Notes under the pieces: model-generated
What the model saw: only the letters and a program-made list of their open reading frames with translations
Told to the model about the DNA's origin: nothing
Databases searched by the model: none
Position numbers and translations under genes: made by a program
Assembly: GCF_009727055.1 (NCBI RefSeq)
Contig: NC_052354.1
Coordinates: 41,423,553-41,487,552, forward strand
DNA length: 64,000 bases
Reading direction: 5' to 3'
Origin: Benincasa hispida
Taxonomy: Eukaryota; Streptophyta; Magnoliopsida; Cucurbitales; Cucurbitaceae
Shown here: positions 37,727 through 50,100 of the stretch, piece by piece
Layout of the letters: each line of letters opens with the position of its first letter
Numbering within the stretch: the first letter of the stretch is position 1

Positions 37727-39202
37727 GACGCACCATTTACCATCTCTGTCAGGGGTCCGTCGTTCGCCTATAGTGGTTCGTCGCACTGCCGCCATCGGGT
37801 CAACAACCATTGTTAATTGTCATCGTTGAAGGTGAGTCCGACGTATTTCCCTCTCTCTCTCTTCTGTTTATATATCTCTCACTTTCAATTCCATCCATCT
37901 GCAGCCAGACGTCGCGCAACCTATACGAGACGATGCTTGCCATGGGTCGTTGGAGTCACTCGCACCTCCGATTCTAGTTGCCGAACGGCACGTGTTGTGC
38001 CGATTCATTACGGATAAGTCTCTCTCTCTGTAACATCCCGAGTTGTATGAAGTTTTAAGTTAATTATCGCAAATTATGAGTTTTAATTTCCTTAATCTTT
38101 GGAATTTGGAATCAAATTGTTGCAATTGAAGAAGTTTTATTGGTTAATGTGGATCCTTTGAGTATAGTTTTAAATTAATTGGAAGAGGTAATTAAATTAT
38201 TTGGATAAGAAATCTTAAGTTCTTGTAAAATTTGAAAGGGAAAAGGGGAATTCTGGTTTTAAAATTTTACTCTCTTTAATTTTGAAATTTGGATCCAAAA
38301 ATTAAGTAAAGAATTAGGAGAAGATAATTGGTCCATTTGGAATTGATTAAATCAAGGATCTAAAAAGATTTATAAATTTGGATTTAAATTAATTTGGGAA
38401 GTCAGAATTTAATTGTGGGATTTAGAATTTTTGGTGATTTATAGTTGGTGAATTTATTTTGAGGTTTATTTAATTAATTGGAGAAGAGGTGAAAAATTTG
38501 AGTTTTATGAGTTATATTTATTAAGGAAAAGAAAAAGAATATATATATGGGTTTTGGGATTTTTTTAAAGGAAAGGAAAGAATATATATATATATATGTA
38601 TATATATATTATAATAGGGGAGGAAATTTTGGAAAGGGATTTTATTTGGATTTATTTGGATTTGGTTTTGGTTTAGGAAGGAATTTGATTAGGAAAAGGA
38701 AAAGAGAAAATTAATTTCCTTCTCTCTCCCTCTTGGTTTGCGCATTAGAAAAGAAAAGTTATTTCCCTTCTTCTCTGCGCACGCAGAACAAAAAAAAGGT
38801 AGAGGAAGAAAGTCTCTCCCTCGCCCAGGACGAGCCCTCAAACCAGCCACTCATTGTTGCCAGCCGTTGGAGCACCCGTCGTCGTTCTTCGTTGCCTCTA
38901 CCCGTGGTCGCCACAAGCTGCGCCGCTCCAGCTGTGGTCGCCAGGAGCCGCACCGCGCCAGTTGTAGTCACCTGAAGTCATGCCGCCCAATTACGTTACT
39001 TGAAGCCATACGACATTTTCTCCATCCAGCATATGCCCTATCTTCACAGTACCGCCATTGTGGGTTTTCGTCGTGGGAATATGGAGTGGGGTGGACGTTT
39101 TGGGTGAGTTTGTTGTGGTCTTGTGATTTTTGTTTCATTCTTGTTGCCCATTAGGGTCTTAGGTTAAACTTATTATTTATTTTCAATTTTTGAGGTTGAA
39201 GG

Positions 39203-41130
39203 TGAAGGAACTCTTAAACAAGAGTACCCATGAGCGGAAGCGGATCTTTCCGATTTCATTGTGACAGAATTATCACACATGCATTCTAACATACGAATAT
39301 GCATTGTAAAACTAATTCCTGGCATGCTTTAACAATAAATACTAGAGATCGAGAAAATGTACCAGTTGAAGACTTTCTTCAATCGAATTGGTCCAACGAA
39401 AGTGAACTCCTCACATTCTTTATCGTCCAACAAGTAGTCGCCTAACAGTACCACAGTCGTCTACACGATCAGCAACAAACAAACAAACAGTAGCCGGGGA
39501 TGACACCACCACTCGAAGCCCTTGGTATTCTTGAAGTGAGAATCCAAAGGGTGGACTTTGATGGAATTGGTAGAGGGGAAGAGGAAAAACGATCGTGTAG
39601 AACGAACAAGCAAGTGGGAGATAGTAGAAGATTATTGTATAGTCGAGTGTGCTTAATCGTTTAGATCGGGATACATGATCGTGTAGGTTTAGCTAAGCGA
39701 TCGTCTATCAAATGGTACGCGATTGTTTAGTTCTGCTCGGTGCGTTAAGCGATCGTTTAGAAATCGCGGGTGATCGTTTAGTACGCGGGTGCGTGATCGT
39801 TTAGGAAGACGGGCATTATCGTATAGGCTCTCAATGTTATTCGATCGTATACTTTCACATCGTGAGCCATTTTTTGGATCTCTTTTGTAACCCTTGCAAA
39901 ATGAAAACAATTTTCATTTTATTCTTCAGTTACAAGAATTGAATTCGAACTTCTTACTTTCACACGAATTTGGAGAAATACTCGGCCAATTATCTCATAA
40001 CCGCTTAATTAATTAAATAATGAATATAATCATATTATATTTTATAGTTTAATATCATATATCAACTTAGTGTTTTCTCCTTTACTTGATACAAATCATA
40101 TTTATATTCAATTTCCTCCAAAATAATATATCTCATACATTTAGTCAATCATATCATACATAATTAACTAGTTCAATTATATCATATATAATCGAACTCC
40201 CTCTTGTCAATTTGAACATTTCAATCTGACCAAAAAACTTATTCTTAACTTTATCTAAACTACCAAGGGGACCTTATGAACCTATGGCTCGAAGCTCCAA
40301 CGGTACATGAATAGCTGACTAAACTCTTTAGCCACGAGATCCACCATCCGTTAACTGCCAGACATTCCACTAAAGACTGACAGTTGAACTCTTCTTACCA
40401 CAAATATATTTTTGTGTCCATTGGATATAACCAATCATGAGTACGATAACCCTTTACAAATGCTTGTAAATACAGCTGGGCCCTTAAGGGAGCTATCTAT
40501 TTACCCGTGCTTCGGGGAAGGAGTGAACTCCATCTTATGTAGCTGAGTTCCCGCTCCCAAATCAGACGAATCCCCAAAGTGGTAGGTTTGAGTCGGCGAA
40601 CTGGCCACTTGCACCTATGCAAATCAAAGGACTGCCCTCAATAGCAGAAGTTCCCAACTCACTCAGGATTGAGGTCATGTATTTTATGGTCATCCTAGTG
40701 AAGTGAAGTCTCTGTCATGAATTGGTGTTATATAACGAGACGTTAACACTTCGTGGTCAGGTCTTATATAAATTCTTTGTATAGGACGCCCTAGCTCGCA
40801 TATCCCCTACACGAATTATCAGGATCAGACCATCTGTCACAACACTTGTAACTATTCCACAAAGCGGGCCGCATCCGTAACATTACTAGGATAAGGTTTT
40901 CCTCTATATCCATATACTACAGACCATTTTGGTTATCACTTAAGACATGATCCACTTGTATGTCACCACATATATGCTTAAATTACATAAAGATAACCAG
41001 GGATTTTAGTTTATTAGTTTGTGGTAAAATCAATAAGTGAAGTAAAATATCATATATTATACATCATAAGCATTCGTACAAACTGTTTACAAATTACAGG
41101 ACACGAGACTTTAGGGCATCAACCACAACA
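39203..41130 (-). mobile_element. Solo LTR, family A, nested inside the Tekay-like LTR
   Basis: It runs from TGAAGGAACTCTT to GGCATCAACCACAACA (reverse complement TGTTGTGGTTGATGCC to AGTTCCTTCA), the same ends as the plus-strand copy at 26548-27493. Flanking 5-mers are GAAGG (39198-39202) and GGAGG (41131-41135), a 4-of-5 match. About ten copies of a GATCGTTTAG-type motif lie at 39580-39860. It is the fullest family-A copy in the window at 1.93 kb. Confidence 0.75.
39580..39860 (-). repeat. Cluster of GATCGTTTAG motifs in a family-A LTR
   Basis: Roughly ten variants are visible (GCGATCGTTTAG, TGATCGTTTAGT, TGATCGTGTAG, CGATCGTCTA, TATCGTATAGG), spaced about 20-30 bp apart. The same motif clusters are found in the sister LTRs at 27025-27120 and 35490-35620. 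Many include the palindrome CGATCG. Confidence 0.65.
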
Positions 41131-41826
41131 GGAGGCGAAATTTTTTTGAAGTGTTTAAGGACGCTGTCCTGCAGCGTTAAGGAACCATATCGACAAATTT
41201 GGTTGCAATGTTTGGGAGCAAGTTCAGTTTAAGCTTCAACTTTTGGGTGAGTTATTTAGAGAATTTTAGAATGATTTTATGTTTTGGAACTAAGCATTAA
41301 AGTTTTAAGTTATACATATTTTTGGTTTGTACCAGGAGTTTGATCCAAGATTATTCCCTTCTAAGAAGATAAGCTTGTTAGTTATTTCAGGCTTAAGTTT
41401 GAGGTAAGCAATCTTAGTACTGGAACTGCCCTAGTGTCAGGCAATAATAATTATGATTTATTGAGGATTATTAGTTAGCATGATATTTATTTTTGCCTTC
41501 ATTGACTTAGGTTTGAAAGGACTAGAGCCTGATATTGATAATTATGATTTACTAAGGATATATTGATGGTTTGATGTTTATGTATGCCTTGCTATCATGA
41601 GGATTTAAAAGACTAGATGCGTATAAAGATGAATCTGGAGATGATGAGATGTATATGTATGTGATAGAGCTATGATGACGAAATCTATATGTATGTTGTA
41701 GAACCATGATGATGATGATATATATATATATATATATATATTATGGGACCATGTTATGATACTTTTGATGTTGGGATCGTGATAATGTCCTCATTGATTA
41801 GTTAGATGCCCACTAGAGATTGTGTG

Positions 41827-42090
41827 TCCTTCGAGTTCACTAGAGGTGGTGCTTTCCTTCGGGATGCACTAGAGGTTGTGTGTCCTTCGGGATTCACTAG
41901 AGGTGGTGGTTTCCTTCGGGATCCACCAGAGGTTGTGTTTCCTTCGGGATTTATTGGAGGTGATGCTTTCCTTCGGGATTCACCAGAGGTTATGTTTTCT
42001 TCGGGATTCACTAGAGGTGGTGCTTTCCTTCGGGATTCACCAAAGATTGTGGGTCCTACGGGACTTACTAGAGGTAGTAGGTATACTTAA
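41827..42090 (+). repeat. Minisatellite, 28-29 bp period (57-bp double unit)
   Basis: TCCTTCGGGATTCACTAGAG-type units start at 41827, 41855, 41883, 41912, 41940, 41969 and onward, about eight to nine copies in all, alternating 28 and 29 bp. Because two units make 57 bp, an open frame with a 19-residue repeat appears; this is a by-product, not evidence for a gene. It lies inside the Tekay-like LTR. Confidence 0.75.
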
Positions 42091-45000
42091 CTACAGTAGG
42101 ATGAAATTTAGTTATTCATATATGTTTGTGTCCCATAAGGACTAGGAGAGTGCTTACGTTCCACCAGAGGTAGGCATCTAGAGGACATAAATACCTAGCC
42201 TAACCCCAGTAGTGGGGTTACTTACTGAGTATGTTATACTCATCTTTCATCTTTTCTTATGTTGATGTTTCAGATAAGAGCAGGTATGCGCCACCAAATG
42301 ACAAGCGGAATCCATGATCGAGCCACTAGGGACCAATTTTAAGTTTCCGCTCATGTTTTAAGATCTCCTTTATGTTTTTTTTTTGTTCACTTTCAGTCTT
42401 GGTATTTGGAACTTACTGTTGAGATTTGTTTACAAACTTATTTATTTTCGTTTATGTATTTTGGGTACCCTATCATTTGAATTTATTATTTGGATTTAAT
42501 GAAAATCTTTTAAGTTACCTTATTCATTTAGCATTTATTTTACTATAAAAAGGATGTCGTTTTAAGTTCAATGCATGCATGTGTTTTATAATGGCCTAGC
42601 TTGAGTCCTAAGAGGTCGGGTTGTTACACTCTCTCATTGGGTCTGATTTTTTCCACACAACGTTACCCACAAATGGGGTTTGTCCACTACCGCTTTCAAG
42701 TTATGCTTTCTTCCGAACATTCCTTATTCTATCTGATGCTTCCTCCATCCACTACTCCCTTTCCGCCCTGATTTCTCTCTTCCTGTTCTTTAAATACTCT
42801 ATTGTTGACTATATTAAGGTACGTTTCTTATTTTTGTTTTCTTTTAAGATTTCAATTTTGAATTCTTATGTTTGCAATTTCGAGCCAAAATGTTCCAATT
42901 GATCTCCATTGGATTCATACGCAATTTTGGGTCCGCTGGATAGATGACCCAAAAATTAGACAAAAAAATGTGAAATGACCCGATTTTTGAAAAAAAAATG
43001 TCGAATGACCCTTTGTTGACGCCAAATTCAGGTGAAATTACCAAAATATACTCGCTCACACCCGAAAAGTAGTCTTGCTCTCGCTCATCTCGCTCTCTCT
43101 TATTTTGTTCACTCACAAATCACTAGCTCGTCTCGCTCTCTCTTCTTTTTTCACTCACAAGTCACTAGCTTGTCTCGCTCTTTCTTCATTTCCTCACTCG
43201 CAAAATCACCATTCTCTTTCGTCTCTTGTTGACCAAAGTTAGTCGTATCGGAGTTACTCGTGTGGACTCGTCGTGCAGAGGAAGATTTCTCGCATCGGAG
43301 AAAAAGAGGAAAAAGAAAAAAGAAGGGCAAAGCATAACATCACATGGTCATAATATCAGTGAAGGGGCATTTAACATTTTTTTTTAAAAAAACTGGGTCA
43401 TTTGCCATTTTGGACCTTTAAAATGGATCTTTTGAGCAATTAATCCTATGCAATTTTCAGCATTATGGTGGACAGTCCAAAAGGAGCTAATGGCAATCGA
43501 TATGTTCAAATGAAATTCAAATTGAATTGTATGTATATGTATGAGGAAATTGTGTTGAGGAGATATAATCAAATGTTTCTTTTCTCTTCTTTCTTGCATG
43601 CCTTATGGATGCATCTTGCATCCATCTCTCCCCATGGATGTACAAATGTCTTGTTACATTACATGATTGTGTCTGGCCGATTCTTGTGAATTGTGGATGA
43701 CCAAAATGCTACTATTTTATTATTTGAATTTTGGATGTTCTGTTTAAGTTAACGATGGTTATTTAGATATACGTGTGTATATGCTAAACGAATTTTAGAT
43801 TTGAGTGGGAGGGGCCAACAAACTAATGTACAGGATGTTATAAATCATGTGATAATGTTTCATTCACCATCCTAAATTTTGCAGCAACTGTGGGGAAGCA
43901 GAATAGAAATGAGTGAATGATATATCATTGTGCTTGTTAAACTAATAGTCGAGTGAATGATCATATGAATTGGTTCTCTTATTGTTAAATGTGTTTAAGA
44001 CATTACATAATGCTTGACAAGTAATTCAATATTTTTCTTGACTAAATTCTCCCGTTGCTGATCAGTTAGTAAGAGAAAATATATTTGGGTATTTGTATGC
44101 TTGTATTTTGTCCTTATTGAACAATAATTTGGTTTATTGCTTGTATGCATGAACGTCTATCATTTTCTTTGTATTGGACTCATTTCTTTGTGTATTGTGT
44201 TGAATGTTGCTGCTATTGCCATTGTTCTATGCAAATTTTGCAGATTTATGCTTTTAAAACAGTCTCTAATTCCATTGTTCAAATGCAGATTGAAAAGTTT
44301 TCTAACAAATAAGTTTTCCGATCTCTATAGTTATGTAATGTGTGTATGTTTTGCACTAAAACATATTAGCATGAGGCTTGGTTTCCTTATAAGATGATAT
44401 TTTACGTTTGTGTGTTATTTACGATAAAAATGCATTTTACGTTTGTGTGTTACTTACAATTTGCATTTCATGTTTGTGCGTTATTTTGCGAATTTACCTA
44501 TTTTTGTTCTTAAAAGAGAAGGGGTCTATTACTCAACCTTTTCTTTCCTCTGTCATTTTGTTACACTTGGACCATTTTCTCCTTCCTCCTCTAAGAACCC
44601 TTCATTAAAAATTCACTCAACAACGTTCTTTTTGTTTGGTTTCTCTAATGGTTGTGTTGTACTTTACATCAAATATAAAATGACTCATTGATTTTTAATT
44701 TGTTCGAAAGATTACTACAATTTGAAGTATTTTTGGTTTCAAGTAAGCTCTTTGGTATATATATGTGATTAACTTGAGTCCAATATCATCTTTCAAAGCT
44801 GATTGAATTTCACTTGATGTTTTTTTCTCTACTTTTACATAAAAGTTTTCTCCATTGGTGATTATGCTTCATTCTTTGAGAATATTGACTATGCTTCCTT
44901 CTTTAATATTGATCTTTTAAAGTAATAATTTGGTTTCATTTACCCATTAATTTTAAATAATGTTTTTCTTCTTTTGAGGACTAAGAACAAAATATTCTAG

Positions 45001-46054
45001 CTATGAAGTAAGTTACCAAGAGGCTAAAGAATCAAAGATTCAGGTTGCTTGCTTGAGTTCAAGTTGGGTGTGGTGATGCCAATGATTTCATTAGAGAAAA
45101 GCTAGGTGTGGTGAAATTGACGATGAGACTTCATGAAGTATTTAAGCTAAAAAAGACAGTTATTTAGGGTCAACAAGTAATTTTAAGATTTTAGAGTCTT
45201 GTACTTATTATAATCACCAATTTTGTTTATCTTTGTAAGTTGGAATATAACTTGAGGAACGAATAGTTATATTAATTTTGTTGAAGTGAATTGGTTATTG
45301 TTATGTTTAGTGAAAGTTGTGTATACAAATATCTTACTACTTTTATTATATCAATATGACTACTTGTTAGTCAACCTTCTTCGATGTCGATCGGTACCCT
45401 TGTAATGTTGGTTTTCGACTGACATTATAGCCTAGTTTTATACTAGTGATAACAACTTTATATATTAAATTAAATATTAATTTTTAATTAATGAAATCTT
45501 TTACCGACATTTACATATGTTGCAAAAGATACTTGCAACGATCATTAATCTACATTTAGTAATAATCTTGTTGCTAAAACTTAACTTTTATAGAGATGAA
45601 TTTTCAATGTCACTTATAACACAAATAGCGAAAAAACATATGTTGCTAAAAGTACACTTTTAGTAATGCGTTAGCATCAGTAAAAGTCACGTTTTAGCAG
45701 TGTAGTGAGTATGTTATTAAAACTTTCGACTATGCGACTACCATGACATTTACAGCAACACACCTCTATGCGTTGCTAATACTTTTAGCGACGTTTTTTG
45801 TTTTTACCAACGTGTTTTACTCGTCACTAAAAACTATTTTTCTTGTAGTGACTATTTCCTATCGTTTTTATTATTCAACATTCATCATTTTTTTTTGCTA
45901 TAGTGTGTACTATTTCTTTTTCTAACTAAAATAATTTATACATCAAACACATATTATTATAACCAAAACTAAAATAATTTACATTCCAAACCTAAATTAT
46001 TATAACCCAATTATCTATGACTATAATAACTCATTCTTTGTCCCAAACGTCTCC

Positions 46055-46276
46055 TAAAAAACTAAATTAAAGTCAAATTTAACTTAATAATTAAAAGAAA
46101 ACTAAAATAAAAGCAGTAAAGGGGAACTACCAATTAAAAAAAGGTAATAGTTGAGTCCATTCTAAACTTAACTATTGTGGATAAGATTTTTTATTTTTCT
46201 TTTCCATTTTCTTAAAGAAAAAAAGAAAAATCGGCAAACTCCCATCCTCCACTGCGCCCTTCCACAGCTCAAAGCT
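46055..46276 (+). promoter_or_regulatory. Upstream region of IF3, abutting the transposon complex
   Basis: Only about 220 bp separate the outer tip of the right arm (46054) from the IF3 start codon, so the promoter and 5' UTR must lie here or partly within the repeat. The sequence is AT-rich with no clear TATA box that I would commit to. Confidence 0.35.
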
Positions 46277-47135
46277 ATGGCTGGGCTCTCCGGCAGATTC
46301 CCTTTCAAACCTCTCTTATCTCAATCCACCACCGCCACCACCACCTCCGCCGCCGCCGCAACTTCCTCCTCCTCCGCTACTCCCTTCCGAACCTCAATTC
46401 GCCCTCTACCCCTCTCCTCCTCTAAAGCTAATGCCTTCAAATTCCGCCTTCGCAAATCCAACTCTCTCCGTCTCGTCGTCTCCTTTCCCGTCTCCTCTCC
46501 AATTCGTACATCTGTATTTTCTCGATATGGCGGCGCTCCTCGATCTTCAGGACCGGCTGATTCTAAGCGCTCTGACGATGAATTTGGTCTCGATGTTTCC
46601 GCCATCAGGTTTGTGCCTTATACTTGCAAGCTTTACGTGTATGATGAATGAATTTTGTTTTTGATTTGGAGTTCTTATTTGTTTGATTTTGTTTTTGTGA
46701 TTGATTTGTATAGGTCGAATAATGTGAGACTTATCGATGCTCAACAGAACATGGTAGGTGTTTTGTTCTGTCTGGATGGTTTATGCTTGGGGAAACCAAA
46801 TTTTTTGTCTGTTTTCTTTTTTGGTTTCCTTTTGCTACAATGCAATGCTTGTATGTAGGCGTGGAAGTTTGAAAAGCTCTTCTTGTAATGAATAGGTTGG
46901 AATTGTGTCGAAGGCCCAGGCCATTCAAATGGCTGAAGACGCTGAACTTGATTTGGTATGTCTTCTTGTGCCTTATGTTGTTAAAATTATTGTTTTTCTA
47001 TGAATTCCAAAGAACCTTACTCCAAACTTTAATGGTCTTGTGAAGGAAAATTGTATAGTTCATATTTCTTTTGAAACAATGAAATCTAGAATGTGCTTTT
47101 ATAGCTTAAGCTTGATGAGTTGATGTTAGTTTTAA

Positions 47136-47179
<44 letters not shown>

Positions 47180-50100
47180 TTTTTTTTCACTTTTTGCGGA
47201 TTTGATGCCACTTGGGTTTTGGTTTTTAACTTCAGTAAACTGTTCTCTATATTAAACAGAGCTTGAAATTAAAAGCTTATAATAATTATCGAAAAATGAT
47301 AGTTAAAACTTATAAGTAACATTTCATCCATAACTGGAAAAATCGCCGAATGGGAATTGTTGTCATTTCACAGTTGTGTATTAGACCAAATTTACTGTCT
47401 GCTCCGATATAAAATTGAAATTTTAAAGAGGATCTCGCACAGAATACACAGAGGTCAAGCACGATATTGTAACAACATAAGATAACAGTCAAATCAACTA
47501 ACATAATAACAAATAATAAATGTAGAGTTAGAGAGACACAAAGATTGGTTACCTAGTTCGGTACAATGTCACCTATTTCTGAGGGTTGTATGCTCGGTAG
47601 AAAGAAATTTCACTAGATAAAGAGTTAAGCAATCACATGAATGACTTAACTGGTAGACTCTCTTTTCAGCACCTCATGTAGAGCCTCTTCAATTTCACCT
47701 TAGGCTCCTCCAAAGTTTGAGCTCCCTTCACTTCAACACACAAACTCCTTTCAAGCTTCAAATGAGATTCCCTCAATAAAACATTGAAATACTTATCACG
47801 AGTTCTCACTTACTCCCTAAGTGATTTGCTACACTCACAATAATCCAGCCTAGTTTGATCGACTGCTGGTAACATCCTCAATAGCAAAATATATAAAGTT
47901 CAATAATAGTACTAAAAGTTTAGGCATAGACAACCTCTAAATTTAAAACTATCAGAGCACACACTTTCTTTTAAACAAAAGAGTCAACGCTAAACAGAAA
48001 CAAATGAGAACAACATAGCTCATTGGAACATCCTTGAAAAGGCCTTGAAGGAAAGAAAATATTCTCTGCAAGAATAAGTAAACAAATCAGTGAATCCACA
48101 TGAAAAACTGCAATCAATAAGGAAAAAATCTCAAGCAGAATCTACAAGAGAGAATGCTTAACCAAGAGCAGCACATATTACACAACATGTTGCTCAAATT
48201 TTGCCTGTAACAAAAACAAGCAAACATACTGCCGTAACAAAAGTTGTAATTAACTTCCATATGGCGTAAACTGGCAAAGAAAATTCTACTTGTCAACACA
48301 AGACTTGGATAAATGCTGGATTACGATTAAAAACTTCAGTCGACCTTTCAGTTCATAACAAAATACTTTTTTCAGCAATCAACAATTTAGTTGTACTTCT
48401 CAACTTGGATAAAGAAGGTCGTGGGCTAATATTTTTCTGGAATCCAGATATTTTTGTTGCTTTGTGTAGGATTTAGCTAATTATCCATTCCATTCAGGTT
48501 GTATTATCCCCTGATGCAGATCCTCCAGTTGTCAGAATAATGGATTACAAGTATGCCACTTTCTTTCTCTGTTCCCCCTACTCCTTCTATGCTTGTGGAA
48601 AAGGTTGTATTTGCTCAAGTCCAATGCCAATGTGGTTAACTTTAATGATTATACAAGTTCTTATGATAAACATGTTGTGGTGGTTTAATTTTTAATTAAT
48701 ACTCTACTTATTTAAATGTTTCCTAGAAAGTAATATATGAAAATTCAATAGATGGAAATATGGTACAGTAAAATGGAGAAATAATGAAAAATAGGATGAT
48801 TGTTATATTTCACTGGGAAAATTAAAAGGCCACGTTTGATTTTCCTTATTATATTTTTGTTACTTTTATGTTGAGATTTTCCTTTTTCCGTCTTTGTTTC
48901 TCAGTAAATATAGGTATGAACTGCAAAAGAAGAAAAGAGGACAACAGAAGAAAAGTGCTGGTGAATCTCTTTCTTAATAGTGTTTGCATATTTTATTTGG
49001 TTCACAAATATTTCAGATTTGAGGAAAGATACTGACAGAGTGTGGTTTTGAATGTTAGCAACTCGCATGGATTTGAAAGAGCTTAAAATGGGGTAACACA
49101 TTCCTTCATTGCTTTTCTCTTTGGAGGTTTCCTTTCTTTTATTCTTCTTCTCAACCTAAAGCCACTTGAACTTGTGACTTCTAAGATTAATAATCAATCT
49201 GCGAAGCAAAGAGACACGAGAGGCTTTTGTTCCTTTCTTTTTCGGCTATTTCAGAAACAACTCTGCACATGTTCCTTTTCTCAATCCCAACCTTCTGGTT
49301 GCTATATTATTATTTGCACAGTTATAACATTGACCAACATGATTACTCTGTCCGTTTGAGAGCTGCACAAAAGTTTTTGAAAGATGGAGACAAGGTTTCT
49401 TCTCAAATCTTCTATATTTTCTATCTTCTGTTCATGCATCCAGATATATTGTTATAGTTTTGTCTGAGTCACTTTGGAAATATTGTAGGTTAAAGTTATA
49501 GTGAACCTGAAAGGTCGTGAAAATGAGTTCAGAAACATAGCAATTGAGCTCATCAGACGTTTCCAGGAAGAAATTGGGGAGGTATTCATGCTATCAATTT
49601 AGTGCCACCTTCAATATCTGTTCATCATGGCAATACGAAAAACATGATTTTCCATCATTGTGGTCTTGTTACTCAACAAGATGCTCCATATTGTTTCAAG
49701 TGAAAATTGAAAGTGTAACTTTAGGCGCTCGGTTGAACGATTTTTGTCTGATTCATTACCCCATGAAAAACGATTAGTACCTTCAGGAAGAACAACTTCT
49801 AAACCTATTTAATTTAACCTCTTTCTTAATAATTATGGCCTGTGAGTTTCCAGGCTGCTTTGGCTTCCCCCACCTAATCTTAGGAGACACTCTGCCTAAC
49901 CTACAATATCCAAAATAGGCAATTCATGAAATTTTCGTTTTGTGGATAGGTGGCTAAAATGGGGTTTAGACCACCTATTTTTCTAAATACTATTACTTTA
50001 TTCTTTTATTTTTATTAATTCATTTTAACCAGGCTTTGATTGAGATAAATTAAAGAAATACATGAGAGAAATCAGTAAACCAAGGAGAGCCCAAGTAATG

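Larger units (their letters stand above)
38029..42628 (+). mobile_element. Solo LTR of a large Ty3/gypsy element (Tekay/Del-like)
   Basis: It begins TGTAACATCCCGAG and ends GGTCGGGTTGTTACA, so the two ends are inverted matches (TGTAACANCCCGA), a pattern known for Tekay/Del LTRs. It is flanked by CTCTC on both sides (38024-38028 and 42629-42633), although this lies in a CT-rich tract. Removing it joins the arm exactly as in the left arm. It is 4.6 kb long, of which 1.93 kb is a nested LTR (39203-41130), leaving an LTR of about 2.67 kb. It carries a tandem repeat at 41827-42090 and no retroelement genes. Confidence 0.75.
34962..46054. repeat. Right arm of the long inverted repeat, with nested insertions
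   Basis: It mirrors the left arm (21365-25215) in reverse complement: the inner end AAATCCTAAACCCACTCC, the exon-like unit at 37800-38020, ACAACGTTACCCACAAATGG at 42660, the GTTTGTGTGTTATTTACGAT phrases at 44406-44490, the CACTA-like ends at 45448 and 45905, and the Harbinger-like tip at 46036-46054. Two LTRs interrupt it (35024-37726 and 38029-42628). Without them and one copy of each target repeat the arm is about 3.78 kb, close to the 3.85-kb left arm. At both junctions the arm sequence rejoins exactly as in the uninterrupted left arm. Confidence 0.85.

Noticed and set aside
38738..39154. Arg/Ser-rich open frame of 138 codons
   Set aside because: It is inside the Tekay-like solo LTR, GC-rich, and overlapped by other open frames; no known domain.
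41806..42090. Repetitive 94-codon protein
   Set aside because: It is produced by the minisatellite period (57 bp per two units); a second frame is equally open.
21519..45905. A single intact 24-kb CACTA transposon
   Set aside because: The ends look right but the flanking triplets (AAA and TGT) do not match, no CACTA transposase was seen, and the similarity between ends extends over the whole arms.
46321..46605. Minus-strand 94-codon open frame
   Set aside because: It is the antisense shadow of the transit-peptide-coding exon of IF3.
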